DNA of 24,333 bases from an uncultured Christensenellaceae bacterium (GTDB lineage: Bacteria > Bacillota > Clostridia > Christensenellales > Pumilibacteraceae): contig CAJUKR010000024.1 of the NCBI GenBank assembly GCA_910587025.1, positions 1-24,333 on the forward strand, read 5' to 3'. Positions 15,938 through 21,906 of the stretch are shown one piece after another; position 1 is the stretch's first letter; each line of letters starts with the position of its first letter. The position numbers and the translations under genes were made by a program. The notes under the pieces were generated by a model. That model saw nothing but the letters and a program-made list of their open reading frames with translations, made no database searches and was not told the DNA's origin.

Positions 15938-16435
15938 ATGCGGAAAACAGCATTGGTCGTAATAGATATTCAAAACGACATAACAAAAAATTATAAAGAA
16001 ATCATAGACAATATCAACAACGCCGTCGACTGGGCGGTCGATAATAATGTATATGTCATTTATATAAGACACGAAAACGTGTCTGCGGGAACGAGAACAT
16101 TCAAGCACGATACTTACGGCGCCGAGTTGGTTTCGGAATTGAAGATAGTATCGGACTGTATTTTTACGAAATATAAGGGCAGCGTTTTAAGCTGTGAGCG
16201 GTTCGCGGAGTTTATCGCCGAAAACGGAATACGCGACTTTTATATAGCCGGAGCGGATGCCGTAGCTTGTGTGAAATCGTCTTGCTATAACTTATGTAAA
16301 GCAAACTATAATGTTTGCGTTTTGTCCGATTGCATCACGAGTTACGATAAAAAGAAGATCCCGGAAATGTTGCGATATTATGAAAGCAAAGGCTGCCGCC
16401 TTATCGTTTCGAAAGATTTATCAAATTTGCAATAG
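15938..16435 (+). CDS. isochorismatase/nicotinamidase-family cysteine hydrolase
   Basis: 165 aa, normal for a compact member of the family. The catalytic triad is visible: Asp10 in ALVVIDIQND, Lys78 in TKYKGSV, and Cys111 in GADAVACVKSSC, after the usual hydrophobic strand FYIAGAD. Such enzymes hydrolyse amides or vinyl ethers (nicotinamide, isochorismate, ureidoacrylate and others); the substrate here cannot be assigned. GGGAG lies at 15925-15929, 8 nt before the ATG. It is transcribed divergently from the WYL regulator and probably controlled by it. Its stop codon abuts a tRNA-Ser remnant on the other strand. Confidence 0.88.
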   Translation: MRKTALVVIDIQNDITKNYKEIIDNINNAVDWAVDNNVYVIYIRHENVSAGTRTFKHDTYGAELVSELKIVSDCIFTKYKGSVLSCERFAEFIAENGIRDFYIAGADAVACVKSSCYNLCKANYNVCVLSDCITSYDKKKIPEMLRYYESKGCRLIVSKDLSNLQ

Positions 16436-16500
16436 GGCGGAAGCATGGGGGATTCGAACCGTGAGCTTTGCGCTCAAACGGTGTCCGAGTCTCCGAACTC
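16436..16500 (-). pseudogene. tRNA-Ser remnant (3' half)
   Basis: Read on the minus strand, this stretch has a variable-arm-like hairpin (TGAGC-GCAAA-GCTCA), the T-loop sequence GGTTCGAATCC and a 3' end TGCTTCCGCC, all typical of a serine tRNA. The 5' T-stem strand no longer pairs with the 3' strand, and no GGAAGC acceptor strand or D-arm lies upstream. A TATAAT on the minus strand (complement of 16508-16513) just before it may be the old promoter. I read it as a decayed or truncated tRNA-Ser, not a working gene. Confidence 0.55.
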
Positions 16501-16610
16501 TATTTCGATTATATCGATAATACGGTAATTAAAAAGTCAACAAAAAAAGACTGGGTCTTCGTTTGATATGAGATTACGGAAAATACATAACGCGCGTTTG
16601 CGATATGGGT

Positions 16611-16638
16611 TTACTTACCGCATAAGAAGTGTTATAAT
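16611..16638 (+). promoter_or_regulatory. promoter upstream of a 19-codon ORF
   Basis: TTACTT (16611-16616; alternatively TTTACT at 16610-16615) and a perfect TATAAT (16633-16638) at 16-17 nt spacing, about 37 nt before a small ORF that has its own ribosome binding site. Confidence 0.55.
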
Positions 16639-16674
16639 ATCAATCGATTTAGTTACGCTGACGGAGTCTTCGAA

Positions 16675-16734
16675 ATGAAGCGGCTCGGCGTTATCGACTA
16701 TGACGAATATTCGGACTATATCGAATTCATGTAA
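16675..16734 (+). CDS. possible 19-aa peptide or gene remnant
   Basis: ATG 16675 with GGAG (16663-16666) at 8 nt spacing encodes MKRLGVIDYDEYSDYIEFM and then TAA. The composition is acidic and aromatic, with no membrane segment. It has a promoter and a ribosome binding site, so it may be a real micropeptide, but it could equally be the surviving start of a decayed gene in this tRNA-flanked stretch. No family is recognised. Confidence 0.35.
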   Translation: MKRLGVIDYDEYSDYIEFM

Positions 16735-16787
16735 AGATAAGCCGCACGGAAAAGTGATATGGAGATGTGAAATTAAATAATCATTGA

Positions 16788-16816
16788 TTGCTTTAATTTT
16801 ATTTTTATGGTATAAT
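16788..16816 (+). promoter_or_regulatory. extended -10 promoter of the AT-rich gene
   Basis: TTGCTT (16788-16793), a 17-nt spacer and TATAAT (16811-16816) preceded by TGG, giving an extended TGnTATAAT element. It lies 23 nt before the ATG at 16840, leaving a short leader with AAGGA at 16828-16832. Confidence 0.7.
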
Positions 16817-16839
16817 CAAAGAAAAATAAGGATTGCTTT

Positions 16840-17565
16840 ATGACTGATTATGAACGATTATGGTTATGTTTAACATGCTCACCTGAAGGCGCGTTATGTG
16901 ATAAACGTGATGTGGATACTTTACAAAAATATAATAGATTTTTTCGTATATTGAAAGAGCCTAAAAGACGTCCCGATGCTTATGCGAGCATAGACAAAGA
17001 ATTATTGTTATTAGAGCACTTTCAATTTGATAATACGCATATCACTAAAAAAGGTAGCGAGCAACATAAAGTTACAGCAAAAAGCAATCAAACTTTTGAA
17101 AAGAAATTACTTCGCAATGGTGATTTTGCCGTTCTAAATGAAAGAGTAAGAAAAAGTGGCGAATATTACATCGATAACTTTATTGCTCAATTCAATTCGC
17201 ATTATAAAAAAATAGATGAATATATAGCAGAGATGAAACTTGAATTAAACAGCAATTTTCAATCTGTTTATATGGGTTTTGTTATTGAGGATTCAAGTCC
17301 ACTTGGAAGTATCTATTTAGAGAATTATCGACCGCAAGAATTGGATTTATTAAGAACAACGGAATTTTTAACTCTATTTGAAGAATCAAAAAAGTTGGAT
17401 TTTGTTTTGTTTTCAATGACTGGGAACGCAGATAATGTATATCAATCGTTTATTTCAAGAAATACAATTGAGCAACATAGGGAAAGCGCTATAAATGCTA
17501 AAGAAATTGACTCTTTTCTTTTTGAGCAAAGTTTTGTAGCAAGTGGCAGAATAGATATGAAATAA
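16840..17565 (+). CDS. AT-rich gene of unknown function, probably acquired
   Basis: 241 aa, start supported by AAGGA (16828-16832) and its own promoter. I recognise no family. The protein is hydrophilic, with no signal peptide or membrane helix. It has a lysine-rich first half, a helical region (about 100-140) and a mixed stretch with FVIEDSSPLGSIYLENY and a hydrophobic strand LDFVLFSMTG. The acidic VIED followed by a beta-strand could suggest a nuclease-type fold, but this is a weak impression. Codon use (many TTA, AAT, ATT, AAA) is unlike the GC-richer neighbours, which points to recent transfer. It sits alone between a tRNA-Ser remnant and an intact tRNA-Ser and ends before a terminator. 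A small defence or mobile-element cargo role is possible but unproven. Confidence 0.75.
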   Translation: MTDYERLWLCLTCSPEGALCDKRDVDTLQKYNRFFRILKEPKRRPDAYASIDKELLLLEHFQFDNTHITKKGSEQHKVTAKSNQTFEKKLLRNGDFAVLNERVRKSGEYYIDNFIAQFNSHYKKIDEYIAEMKLELNSNFQSVYMGFVIEDSSPLGSIYLENYRPQELDLLRTTEFLTLFEESKKLDFVLFSMTGNADNVYQSFISRNTIEQHRESAINAKEIDSFLFEQSFVASGRIDMK

Positions 17566-17618
17566 AAAAGATTATACCGATTTTTATCAAAATAACATAA
17601 TCTATTTTACAAACAAAT

Positions 17619-17640
17619 AGCCCCGATAATCGGGGCTTTT
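17619..17640. terminator. bidirectional intrinsic terminator
   Basis: AGCCCCGA (17619-17626), loop TAA, TCGGGGCT (17630-17637), then TTTT. It ends the AT-rich gene on the + strand and lies directly 3' of the tRNA-Ser on the minus strand, where the downstream bases are also T-rich (ATTTGTTTG). Confidence 0.85.
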
Positions 17641-17728
17641 GGCGGAGGCTGAGGGATTCGAACCCCCGTGGCGTTGCCGCCAAACGGTTTTCAAGACCGC
17701 CTCGTTATGACCGCTTCGATAAGCCTCC
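17640..17728 (-). tRNA. tRNA-Ser (anticodon TGA)
   Basis: The minus strand gives a complete class II tRNA. The acceptor stem is GGAGGCT/AGCCTCC, the anticodon loop is CTTGAAA (anticodon TGA, complement of 17691-17693), there is a long variable arm (GGCG-GCAA-CGCC), the T arm is GGGGG-TTCGAAT-CCCTC, the discriminator is G and the CCA end is encoded. The last CCA bases overlap the T-run of the neighbouring terminator. It decodes UCA and probably other UCN codons. Confidence 0.95.
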
Positions 17729-17748
17729 ATAAGTCATTTCGCCATAGG

Positions 17749-17777
17749 ATTATATCAAACCTCGAAAAATATGTCAA
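17749..17777 (-). promoter_or_regulatory. consensus promoter of tRNA-Ser
   Basis: On the minus strand: TTGACA (complement of 17772-17777), exactly 17 nt, TATAAT (complement of 17749-17754) with a TG extended -10 motif. It ends about 20 nt before the mature tRNA 5' end, as expected for a strong stable-RNA promoter. Confidence 0.85.
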
Positions 17778-17785
17778 GTGTTAAG

Positions 17786-17806
17786 CCGTTCGCGGATTAT
17801 GAACGG
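17786..17806 (-). terminator. weak hairpin after rsmA
   Basis: CCGTTC (17786-17791) and GAACGG (17801-17806) pair perfectly around a 9-nt loop between the rsmA stop and the tRNA promoter. The run after it on the minus strand is only mildly T-rich, so termination may be partial and rsmA transcripts may continue into tRNA-Ser. Confidence 0.3.
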
Positions 17807-17812
17807 ACGATT

Positions 17813-18580
17813 TTACAACAGTCCGGAAAGTCGGATGAATTGATCCGGCGTCAGTTTTTCTCCGCGCACCGACGCGTCCAGTCCGAGACTTGCGACCGCG
17901 GCATTGATGCGGGTTTTGTCATAGCCTGCCGACGAAAGGCAGTTGACAAGCGTTTTACGACGCATGGCGAACGCCGCGCGGACTACTTTTGCGACTTGTT
18001 CGTCGACACGGTTTTGCTCGACGTCGATATGAACGACCGCGCTGTCCACGTTAGGCGGGGGAGTAAACATCTGCCGTCCGACTGTGCGCGTAATGCGCGG
18101 TTTGCCGACAAGCTGCGCGCTGACCGAGAGCACGCCGTAATCTTTTCCGCCCGCGGGCGCGACAATGCGCTCGGCGACTTCTTTCTGCACCATGACCGTA
18201 ACGCTTTCGCATCCGGATTGTTCGAGAAATCCGAAGAGGACGGGCGTAGTGATGTAATACGGGAGATTGGCTACCGCTTTGAATTTATCCGCGCCGAATT
18301 CGGCAAGATCGCATTTCATGAAATCCGCAAATACCACCGTCAGATTCGGGAACTGCGCTTCGAGCGGTCGGAGATAATCCTCGAGCCGTTTGTCGATCTC
18401 GAAAGCGATCACGCGCGCGCCAGTTTCCGCCAACGGTCGGGTAAGCGCGCCCTGCCCGGCGCCGACTTCGATAACGGTATCCGTCGGCGCAACGCCCGCG
18501 TCCGCGACGATAGCCGAAAGCAGATTGCGGTCGGTCAGGAAGTTCTGACCGAGCGAATGCGAATGTCTGAATGCGTCCAT
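17813..18580 (-). CDS. rsmA: 16S rRNA (adenine1518/1519-N6) dimethyltransferase
   Basis: RsmA/KsgA dimethylates two adjacent adenines in the 3'-terminal helix of 16S rRNA during late 30S assembly, using SAM. The chosen start is ATG (complement of 18578-18580), giving 255 aa, slightly short for the family. The N-terminal HSLGQNFL block, SAM motif VIEVGAGQG (36-44), motif II FEIDKRL, and the catalytic NLPYY (105-109) are all intact, and the C-terminal FTPPPNVDSAV and FAMRRKTL motifs are present. No Shine-Dalgarno sequence precedes the ATG. A promoter ends 6 nt upstream, so the mRNA is probably leaderless. An earlier in-frame TTG at 18616 coincides with the -35 box and is unlikely to be the start. 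Housekeeping gene, divergent from the polymerase-glycosyltransferase fusion. Confidence 0.93.
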   Translation of the reverse strand: MDAFRHSHSLGQNFLTDRNLLSAIVADAGVAPTDTVIEVGAGQGALTRPLAETGARVIAFEIDKRLEDYLRPLEAQFPNLTVVFADFMKCDLAEFGADKFKAVANLPYYITTPVLFGFLEQSGCESVTVMVQKEVAERIVAPAGGKDYGVLSVSAQLVGKPRITRTVGRQMFTPPPNVDSAVVHIDVEQNRVDEQVAKVVRAAFAMRRKTLVNCLSSAGYDKTRINAAVASLGLDASVRGEKLTPDQFIRLSGLL

Positions 18581-18586
18581 GTATAC

Positions 18587-18616
18587 ATAATACACCACTT
18601 TACCGCCGCAAGTCAA
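18587..18616 (-). promoter_or_regulatory. rsmA promoter placing the transcription start at the ATG
   Basis: Minus strand TTGACT (complement of 18611-18616), an 18-nt spacer and TATTAT (complement of 18587-18592). The bases GTATAC separate the -10 box from ATG, so transcription would begin at or within a base or two of the start codon. Confidence 0.6.
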
Positions 18617-18676
18617 CCCGAAGAGTGGATAAAGAGTGACAGCCTCGTGAAAAGTCCGACGGCTATGGAAACATTA

Positions 18677-18705
18677 TTGACATGAGGGATAAAAACCTAT
18701 ATAAT
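18677..18705 (+). promoter_or_regulatory. consensus promoter of the polymerase-glycosyltransferase gene
   Basis: TTGACA (18677-18682), exactly 17 nt and TATAAT (18700-18705): a perfect sigma-A promoter 42 nt before the ATG at 18748. Confidence 0.85.
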
Positions 18706-18747
18706 GTTTTTAACGACGGTGCGGGGATCGGGTAATACGGACATATC

Positions 18748-21402
18748 ATGGAAGTTTTTTCGAGGATAAGAGAAAAAAACGCTGTCATAAATAAGCTTGT
18801 CGAGGTGCAGAAATCTATTTGGTATCCTGCATTTTTTGCGGTACTCGGCGCGATTGCGAGCGCGTTCGGCATGGCGGCGTACATACCTATATTCTGGATA
18901 CTGACGGCGACGGTTGTTTTTGCCGCGCTGTTTTCCGATGATATAAAAGTTTTTCTCGTGCCGCTCTTTCTCGCGTATTATTCGATCGGTAGCGATACCG
19001 ATTACATAGACCAGTCGATTTCGCGCGACGATGTATTCGGCGCGTTTGCGGCGGCGGGGCTTGTCAATATGATAATCTGCGGTTCGATCATGGCGGCCGC
19101 AATGATATACAAATTCGCGGTTACCGGAGTTCTTCACGACGCGGTAACGAAGCGCGGACTTTTCACGATCGGTCTGCTTTGTCTTGCCGGGGCGTTTATG
19201 CTTAACGGTGTTTTCAGTTCGTCCTGGACGGCGGCCAACCTTGCCATAGGCGCGCTCGAGGCGGTCGGCGTATTCTTTATATACTTCCTCGTTCTGTCCA
19301 TGACCGACAAAACGACCGATTCCGTGGCGTACGCATGCAAGATCATGGTTTGCCTCGGCTTTATGATCCTTTTGGAAATGTTCATACTGTCGATGCGGCT
19401 GGGTATGGAAGATAAATTATTCTGGCGCGACGAAAGCGGGGCTATAATCGGCTTCCGCCGCGACAACACCATATTCGCCTGGGGCGAGTTCAATATCACC
19501 GGCGCGCTTCTTGCGCTCTGTATTCCCGCGGCGATGTTCCTCGCGCATTCCCGTCGGTATCCCATCCTGCCGTATGTATCCGCGATCGCGTTCTATGCCG
19601 GCGTAGTTTTCTCGAACGCCCGCACGGCGATACTGATCGGCGGCATAGCTTTCGTTGTTTGTATTGTCATATGTTGCTTCACGGGCAAAAACAGAGTGAT
19701 CAACCGAATAATGACGGGCGCGTTCATAGCGGCGCTTATGTGTACTTTGCTCGGCATGATCTCGTGCGCCGGCGGTACGGACGAATTTTTCGAGAGCGTT
19801 AAGTTCATTTTCCGCTTTGACGCGGCGGACAGCGGACGTATAGAACTGTGGAAAGACGGTATATCCGATTTCCTTCGCGCGCCGATGTTCGGCGTGGGCT
19901 TCCTCGACGGCGGTTATAACGGAGCCGAAATAAACGGCAATTTCTACAGTAATTTCTATCATAATATAGGCGTGGAATTTTTGGGCGCGCTCGGTATCGT
20001 CGGCGTGCTTGCATTCCTTATTCATTTCAAGAACTGGCTCGAAGTGCTTATCCGTAAGTTTTCTTTCGGCAAAAGCCTTATATGCATGATGCCCGCTCTC
20101 GTAATGGCGCTCAGCCTGCTCGACAATTTCTTCTGGTATACCAATTTCCAGATCATTTTCGGCGCGTTTCTTGCGCTTTCCGAGCGTAAGCTCGAAGACG
20201 CGAGAGCGGAAGATATCGCAAAAGTCAAGCCTATCGTTCGGTCGCGTCCGCGCGTAGTGTTCACGCTCGTCGAAGCGGGAAAGGGTCACATAACTCCGGT
20301 ACAAGCCGTCGCCGAAGCCTTCGAAAAGAAATACGGCGATCGTACCGAAGTGATTGTTTCGCGGTTTTATACCGAAAGCGGCGACAAAAATCTGATCGAT
20401 TTCGAAAAAGGTTTTTCGTTTGCGGTCAAACTTCAGAGCCGTAACGCAATTCTCGGCAAACTGTGTCTGCTCGGAAATTTCCTTGCGGGCGACGCGCTTG
20501 CTCAGCAGTACCTCATGGCAATTACCGCGGGCGGTATGAAAAGCAGATCTCGAGCGGTCGAACATCTCAAAGAACTGGACGCCGATCTTCTGTATACGGC
20601 GCATTGGGCGACGGCATTCTATTCCAAGCATCTCGACGTTCATCCGTATACGATGATGTTCTGTCCGGACGCGTATTCGAACGGTATGTTCAATATGGAT
20701 TGTAACGAACTTCTCATGCCCACGGTTCCTGGGTACGAGCAGGTCATCGGCAGAAGAATGTATGCCGGCGGAAACATAACGAACGTTCCGTTCCCCATTC
20801 GTCCCGAGGCGGACAAATATCTCGGACGGAAAGCCGAGTGCCGCGAAAAGCTCGGCATCCGCGATTCGTTCGTCGTTACGCTGTGCGACGGCGGTTACGG
20901 TATGGCGCGGTTGGAAGAAACGGTAAAAGCGCTGTCGATGTCGGACAGAAAGCTGACGCTTATTGCGCTTTGCGGCACGAACGACGCGCTCGTAGAACGT
21001 CTTAAAACGGTGAAAACTTCTCCGACCGTACGCATAATACCCGTCGGATATACCGAGGATGTGCTCGGTTATGTCGCCGCCGCCGATATATTTATGGGCA
21101 AGGGCGGTGCGAACTCCATGGCAGAACCCGCGTATTTCGGTATCCCCGTTATTATTACCAAGTGCATTACGTATATCGAAAAATTCATGAAGAGATATTA
21201 CGTAGACGAAGTGGGCGGCGGTATGTATATACCGAACGTGGAAAAAGCGGTAGAGAGAGTTCTCGAGTTCGTCGACGATCCTTCGCTGCTTAAGCCGTAT
21301 GCCGAAAAAATGGAATCGCTCAGAGTGGGTTACGGAGCCGAAGCGATAGCCGATCTCATATGGCAGAGGTTGGAAAAACTGACGGAAAAAGATACCGTAT
21401 AA
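18748..21402 (+). CDS. fusion of O-antigen ligase/polymerase-like membrane domain and GT28-type glycosyltransferase
   Basis: 884 aa. The first ~480 residues form a polytopic membrane domain (about ten or more helices) with Wzy/WaaL-type features: SNARTAILIG, then a large outer loop with RIELWKDGISDFLRAPMFG (Arg364) and NFYHNIGVEF (His405). The C-terminal ~385 residues are a soluble MGDG-synthase/MurG-like glycosyltransferase: VVFTLVEAGKGHITP (GKGH at 511-514) and the nucleotide-sugar motif MGKGGANSMAEP (783-794). Such halves are normally separate proteins. The fusion suggests one protein that transfers a sugar on the cytoplasmic side and polymerises or ligates a lipid-linked glycan outside. 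Start ATG 18748 has only a weak ribosome binding site (GGA at 18739-18741). It is a single-gene unit under a consensus promoter, ending well before a terminator. Confidence 0.85.
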   Translation: MEVFSRIREKNAVINKLVEVQKSIWYPAFFAVLGAIASAFGMAAYIPIFWILTATVVFAALFSDDIKVFLVPLFLAYYSIGSDTDYIDQSISRDDVFGAFAAAGLVNMIICGSIMAAAMIYKFAVTGVLHDAVTKRGLFTIGLLCLAGAFMLNGVFSSSWTAANLAIGALEAVGVFFIYFLVLSMTDKTTDSVAYACKIMVCLGFMILLEMFILSMRLGMEDKLFWRDESGAIIGFRRDNTIFAWGEFNITGALLALCIPAAMFLAHSRRYPILPYVSAIAFYAGVVFSNARTAILIGGIAFVVCIVICCFTGKNRVINRIMTGAFIAALMCTLLGMISCAGGTDEFFESVKFIFRFDAADSGRIELWKDGISDFLRAPMFGVGFLDGGYNGAEINGNFYSNFYHNIGVEFLGALGIVGVLAFLIHFKNWLEVLIRKFSFGKSLICMMPALVMALSLLDNFFWYTNFQIIFGAFLALSERKLEDARAEDIAKVKPIVRSRPRVVFTLVEAGKGHITPVQAVAEAFEKKYGDRTEVIVSRFYTESGDKNLIDFEKGFSFAVKLQSRNAILGKLCLLGNFLAGDALAQQYLMAITAGGMKSRSRAVEHLKELDADLLYTAHWATAFYSKHLDVHPYTMMFCPDAYSNGMFNMDCNELLMPTVPGYEQVIGRRMYAGGNITNVPFPIRPEADKYLGRKAECREKLGIRDSFVVTLCDGGYGMARLEETVKALSMSDRKLTLIALCGTNDALVERLKTVKTSPTVRIIPVGYTEDVLGYVAAADIFMGKGGANSMAEPAYFGIPVIITKCITYIEKFMKRYYVDEVGGGMYIPNVEKAVERVLEFVDDPSLLKPYAEKMESLRVGYGAEAIADLIWQRLEKLTEKDTV

Positions 21403-21442
21403 GCAGTTTAGGTCGAAAAAACGTCAAGTTATGCAAAAGGTA

Positions 21443-21471
21443 TTTACAAACCCGTTATAGTATGATATATT
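21443..21471 (+). promoter_or_regulatory. promoter of a short orphan transcript
   Basis: TTTACA (21443-21448), exactly 17 nt and TATATT (21466-21471) after a TGA, in the gap after the fusion gene. It is followed within about 60 nt by an intrinsic terminator. Confidence 0.55.
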
Positions 21472-21477
21472 GAAAAC

Positions 21478-21565
21478 ACAAAAGGACGGCACCACAATTC
21501 CTCCTAATCATCACCATCATCTTACCGCGAAAAGCCCGAAGCATGTGCTTCGGGCTTTTCGTTCT
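21478..21565 (+). ncRNA. candidate ~85-nt terminated RNA (orphan attenuator or sRNA)
   Basis: A promoter (21443-21471) and a terminator (21528-21565) bracket about 50 unstructured nt. These include AAAGGACGGCACCAC, loosely like a T-box antiterminator box, and a run of four His codons (CATCACCATCAT, 21507-21518) with no ATG/GTG/TTG start in that frame. It could be a small RNA, a remnant amino-acid attenuator, or just a promoter whose transcripts end early. No amino-acid gene lies downstream. Confidence 0.35.
21528..21565. terminator. strong intrinsic terminator
   Basis: CGAAAAGCCCGAAGCA (21528-21543) pairs perfectly with TGCTTCGGGCTTTTCG (21546-21561). It is effectively a 15-bp stem with an ATGT loop, followed by a short T-rich run. 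The T-run within the 3' arm and A-run in the 5' arm make it work in both directions. It closes the fusion-gene region and separates it from the surface-protein gene. Confidence 0.8.
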
Positions 21566-21647
21566 TATGTATAAATCGGAAAAAACCACAATATATAGTG
21601 GTAAAAACTTCAAGCGAGGCACAAGAGAATAAAAGTCGTAAAAATGC

Positions 21648-21676
21648 TTGCCTTTTTTCGACAAATGTATTAAAAT
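21648..21676 (+). promoter_or_regulatory. promoter of the beta-helix surface protein gene
   Basis: TTGCCT (21648-21653), exactly 17 nt and TAAAAT (21671-21676). It would start a leader RNA of roughly 220 nt that carries two small ORFs, the G10 tract and several hairpins before the main start codon at 21903. Confidence 0.6.
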
Positions 21677-21731
21677 CATAGCGTATACTGATATAGGTAT
21701 AGTATGAAAGGAAATAAGCGAGGAAACGTTT

Positions 21732-21776
21732 ATGAAGGCAATTGACGAATTGTTGATTTTCCCGGGGGGGGGGTAA
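21732..21776 (+). CDS. leader ORF ending in the poly-G tract
   Basis: ATG 21732 with GAGG (21720-21723) at 8 nt spacing encodes MKAIDELLIFPGGG and then TAA. The glycine codons are the G10 homopolymer itself, and the stop directly follows it. If the tract loses one G, the frame would join the next small ORF (21796-21906), which overlaps the start of the large surface-protein gene. With one extra G it stops a few codons later. The peptide itself is unlikely to have a function; translation through this stretch probably is what matters. Confidence 0.5.
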   Translation: MKAIDELLIFPGGG

Positions 21777-21879
21777 TAATTTAGGAGAAAAACAGATGCG
21801 CGAAGCGCACCTGTCATTTAGGCGTACTGTAAGCGTGGCAAATTATTGCCGCGCTTATTTCGCATACGCGACCCCCGGG
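21761..21879 (+). promoter_or_regulatory. leader RNA structures before the beta-helix gene
   Basis: Three nested elements are visible. CCCGGGGG (21761-21768) can pair with CCCCCGGG (21872-21879), enclosing the rest. TGCGC-GAA-GCGCA (around 21797-21809) forms a small hairpin. AAGCGTGGCAA (21831-21841), loop ATTA, TTGCCGCGCTT (21846-21856) forms an 11-bp stem with one wobble. They end 12 nt before GGGAGGTG (21891-21898), the ribosome binding site of the surface gene, so folding could affect its translation. Confidence 0.55.
21764..21773 (+). repeat. G10 homopolymer, candidate phase-variable tract
   Basis: Ten consecutive G after CCC, within a leader ORF and 130 nt before a large surface-protein gene. 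Homopolymers of this length are prone to slipped-strand changes in length. The CCC plus the first five G (21761-21768) are exactly complementary to CCCCCGGG at 21872-21879, just before the ribosome binding site of the main gene. Confidence 0.8.
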
Positions 21880-21906
21880 ACAGGAAAGACGGGAGGTGCA
21901 GTATGA
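21796..21906 (+). CDS. 36-codon leader ORF overlapping the surface-protein start
   Basis: ATG 21796 has a good AGGAGA (21783-21788) at 7 nt spacing. The ORF runs 36 codons and its TGA overlaps the ATG of the next gene as ATGA (21903-21906), the usual arrangement for translational coupling. The peptide begins MREAHLSFRR and ends PGTGKTGGAV. The GTGKT resembles a Walker A but the peptide is far too short for that. Its reading passes through two hairpins, so ribosomes here would open the leader structure. No family recognised. Confidence 0.5.
   Translation: MREAHLSFRRTVSVANYCRAYFAYATPGTGKTGGAV

Noticed and set aside
16436..17640. Integrative element with attachment sites
   Set aside because: No integrase, transposase or recombinase is present, and the shared tRNA 3' sequence can be explained by two related tRNA-Ser genes. 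Only the weaker claim of an insertion remnant is kept.
17771..18685. 304-codon + strand frame opposite rsmA
   Set aside because: The minus strand encodes intact RsmA motifs, so this is a shadow frame.
21478..21527. T-box riboswitch
   Set aside because: The AAAGGACGGCACCAC stretch differs from the T-box consensus at several positions, the leader is too short for a specifier loop, and no aminoacyl-tRNA or amino-acid gene follows.
21796..21906. GTGKT Walker A-like motif in the 36-codon leader ORF
   Set aside because: The peptide is far too short for a P-loop fold and has no Walker B; the match is coincidental.
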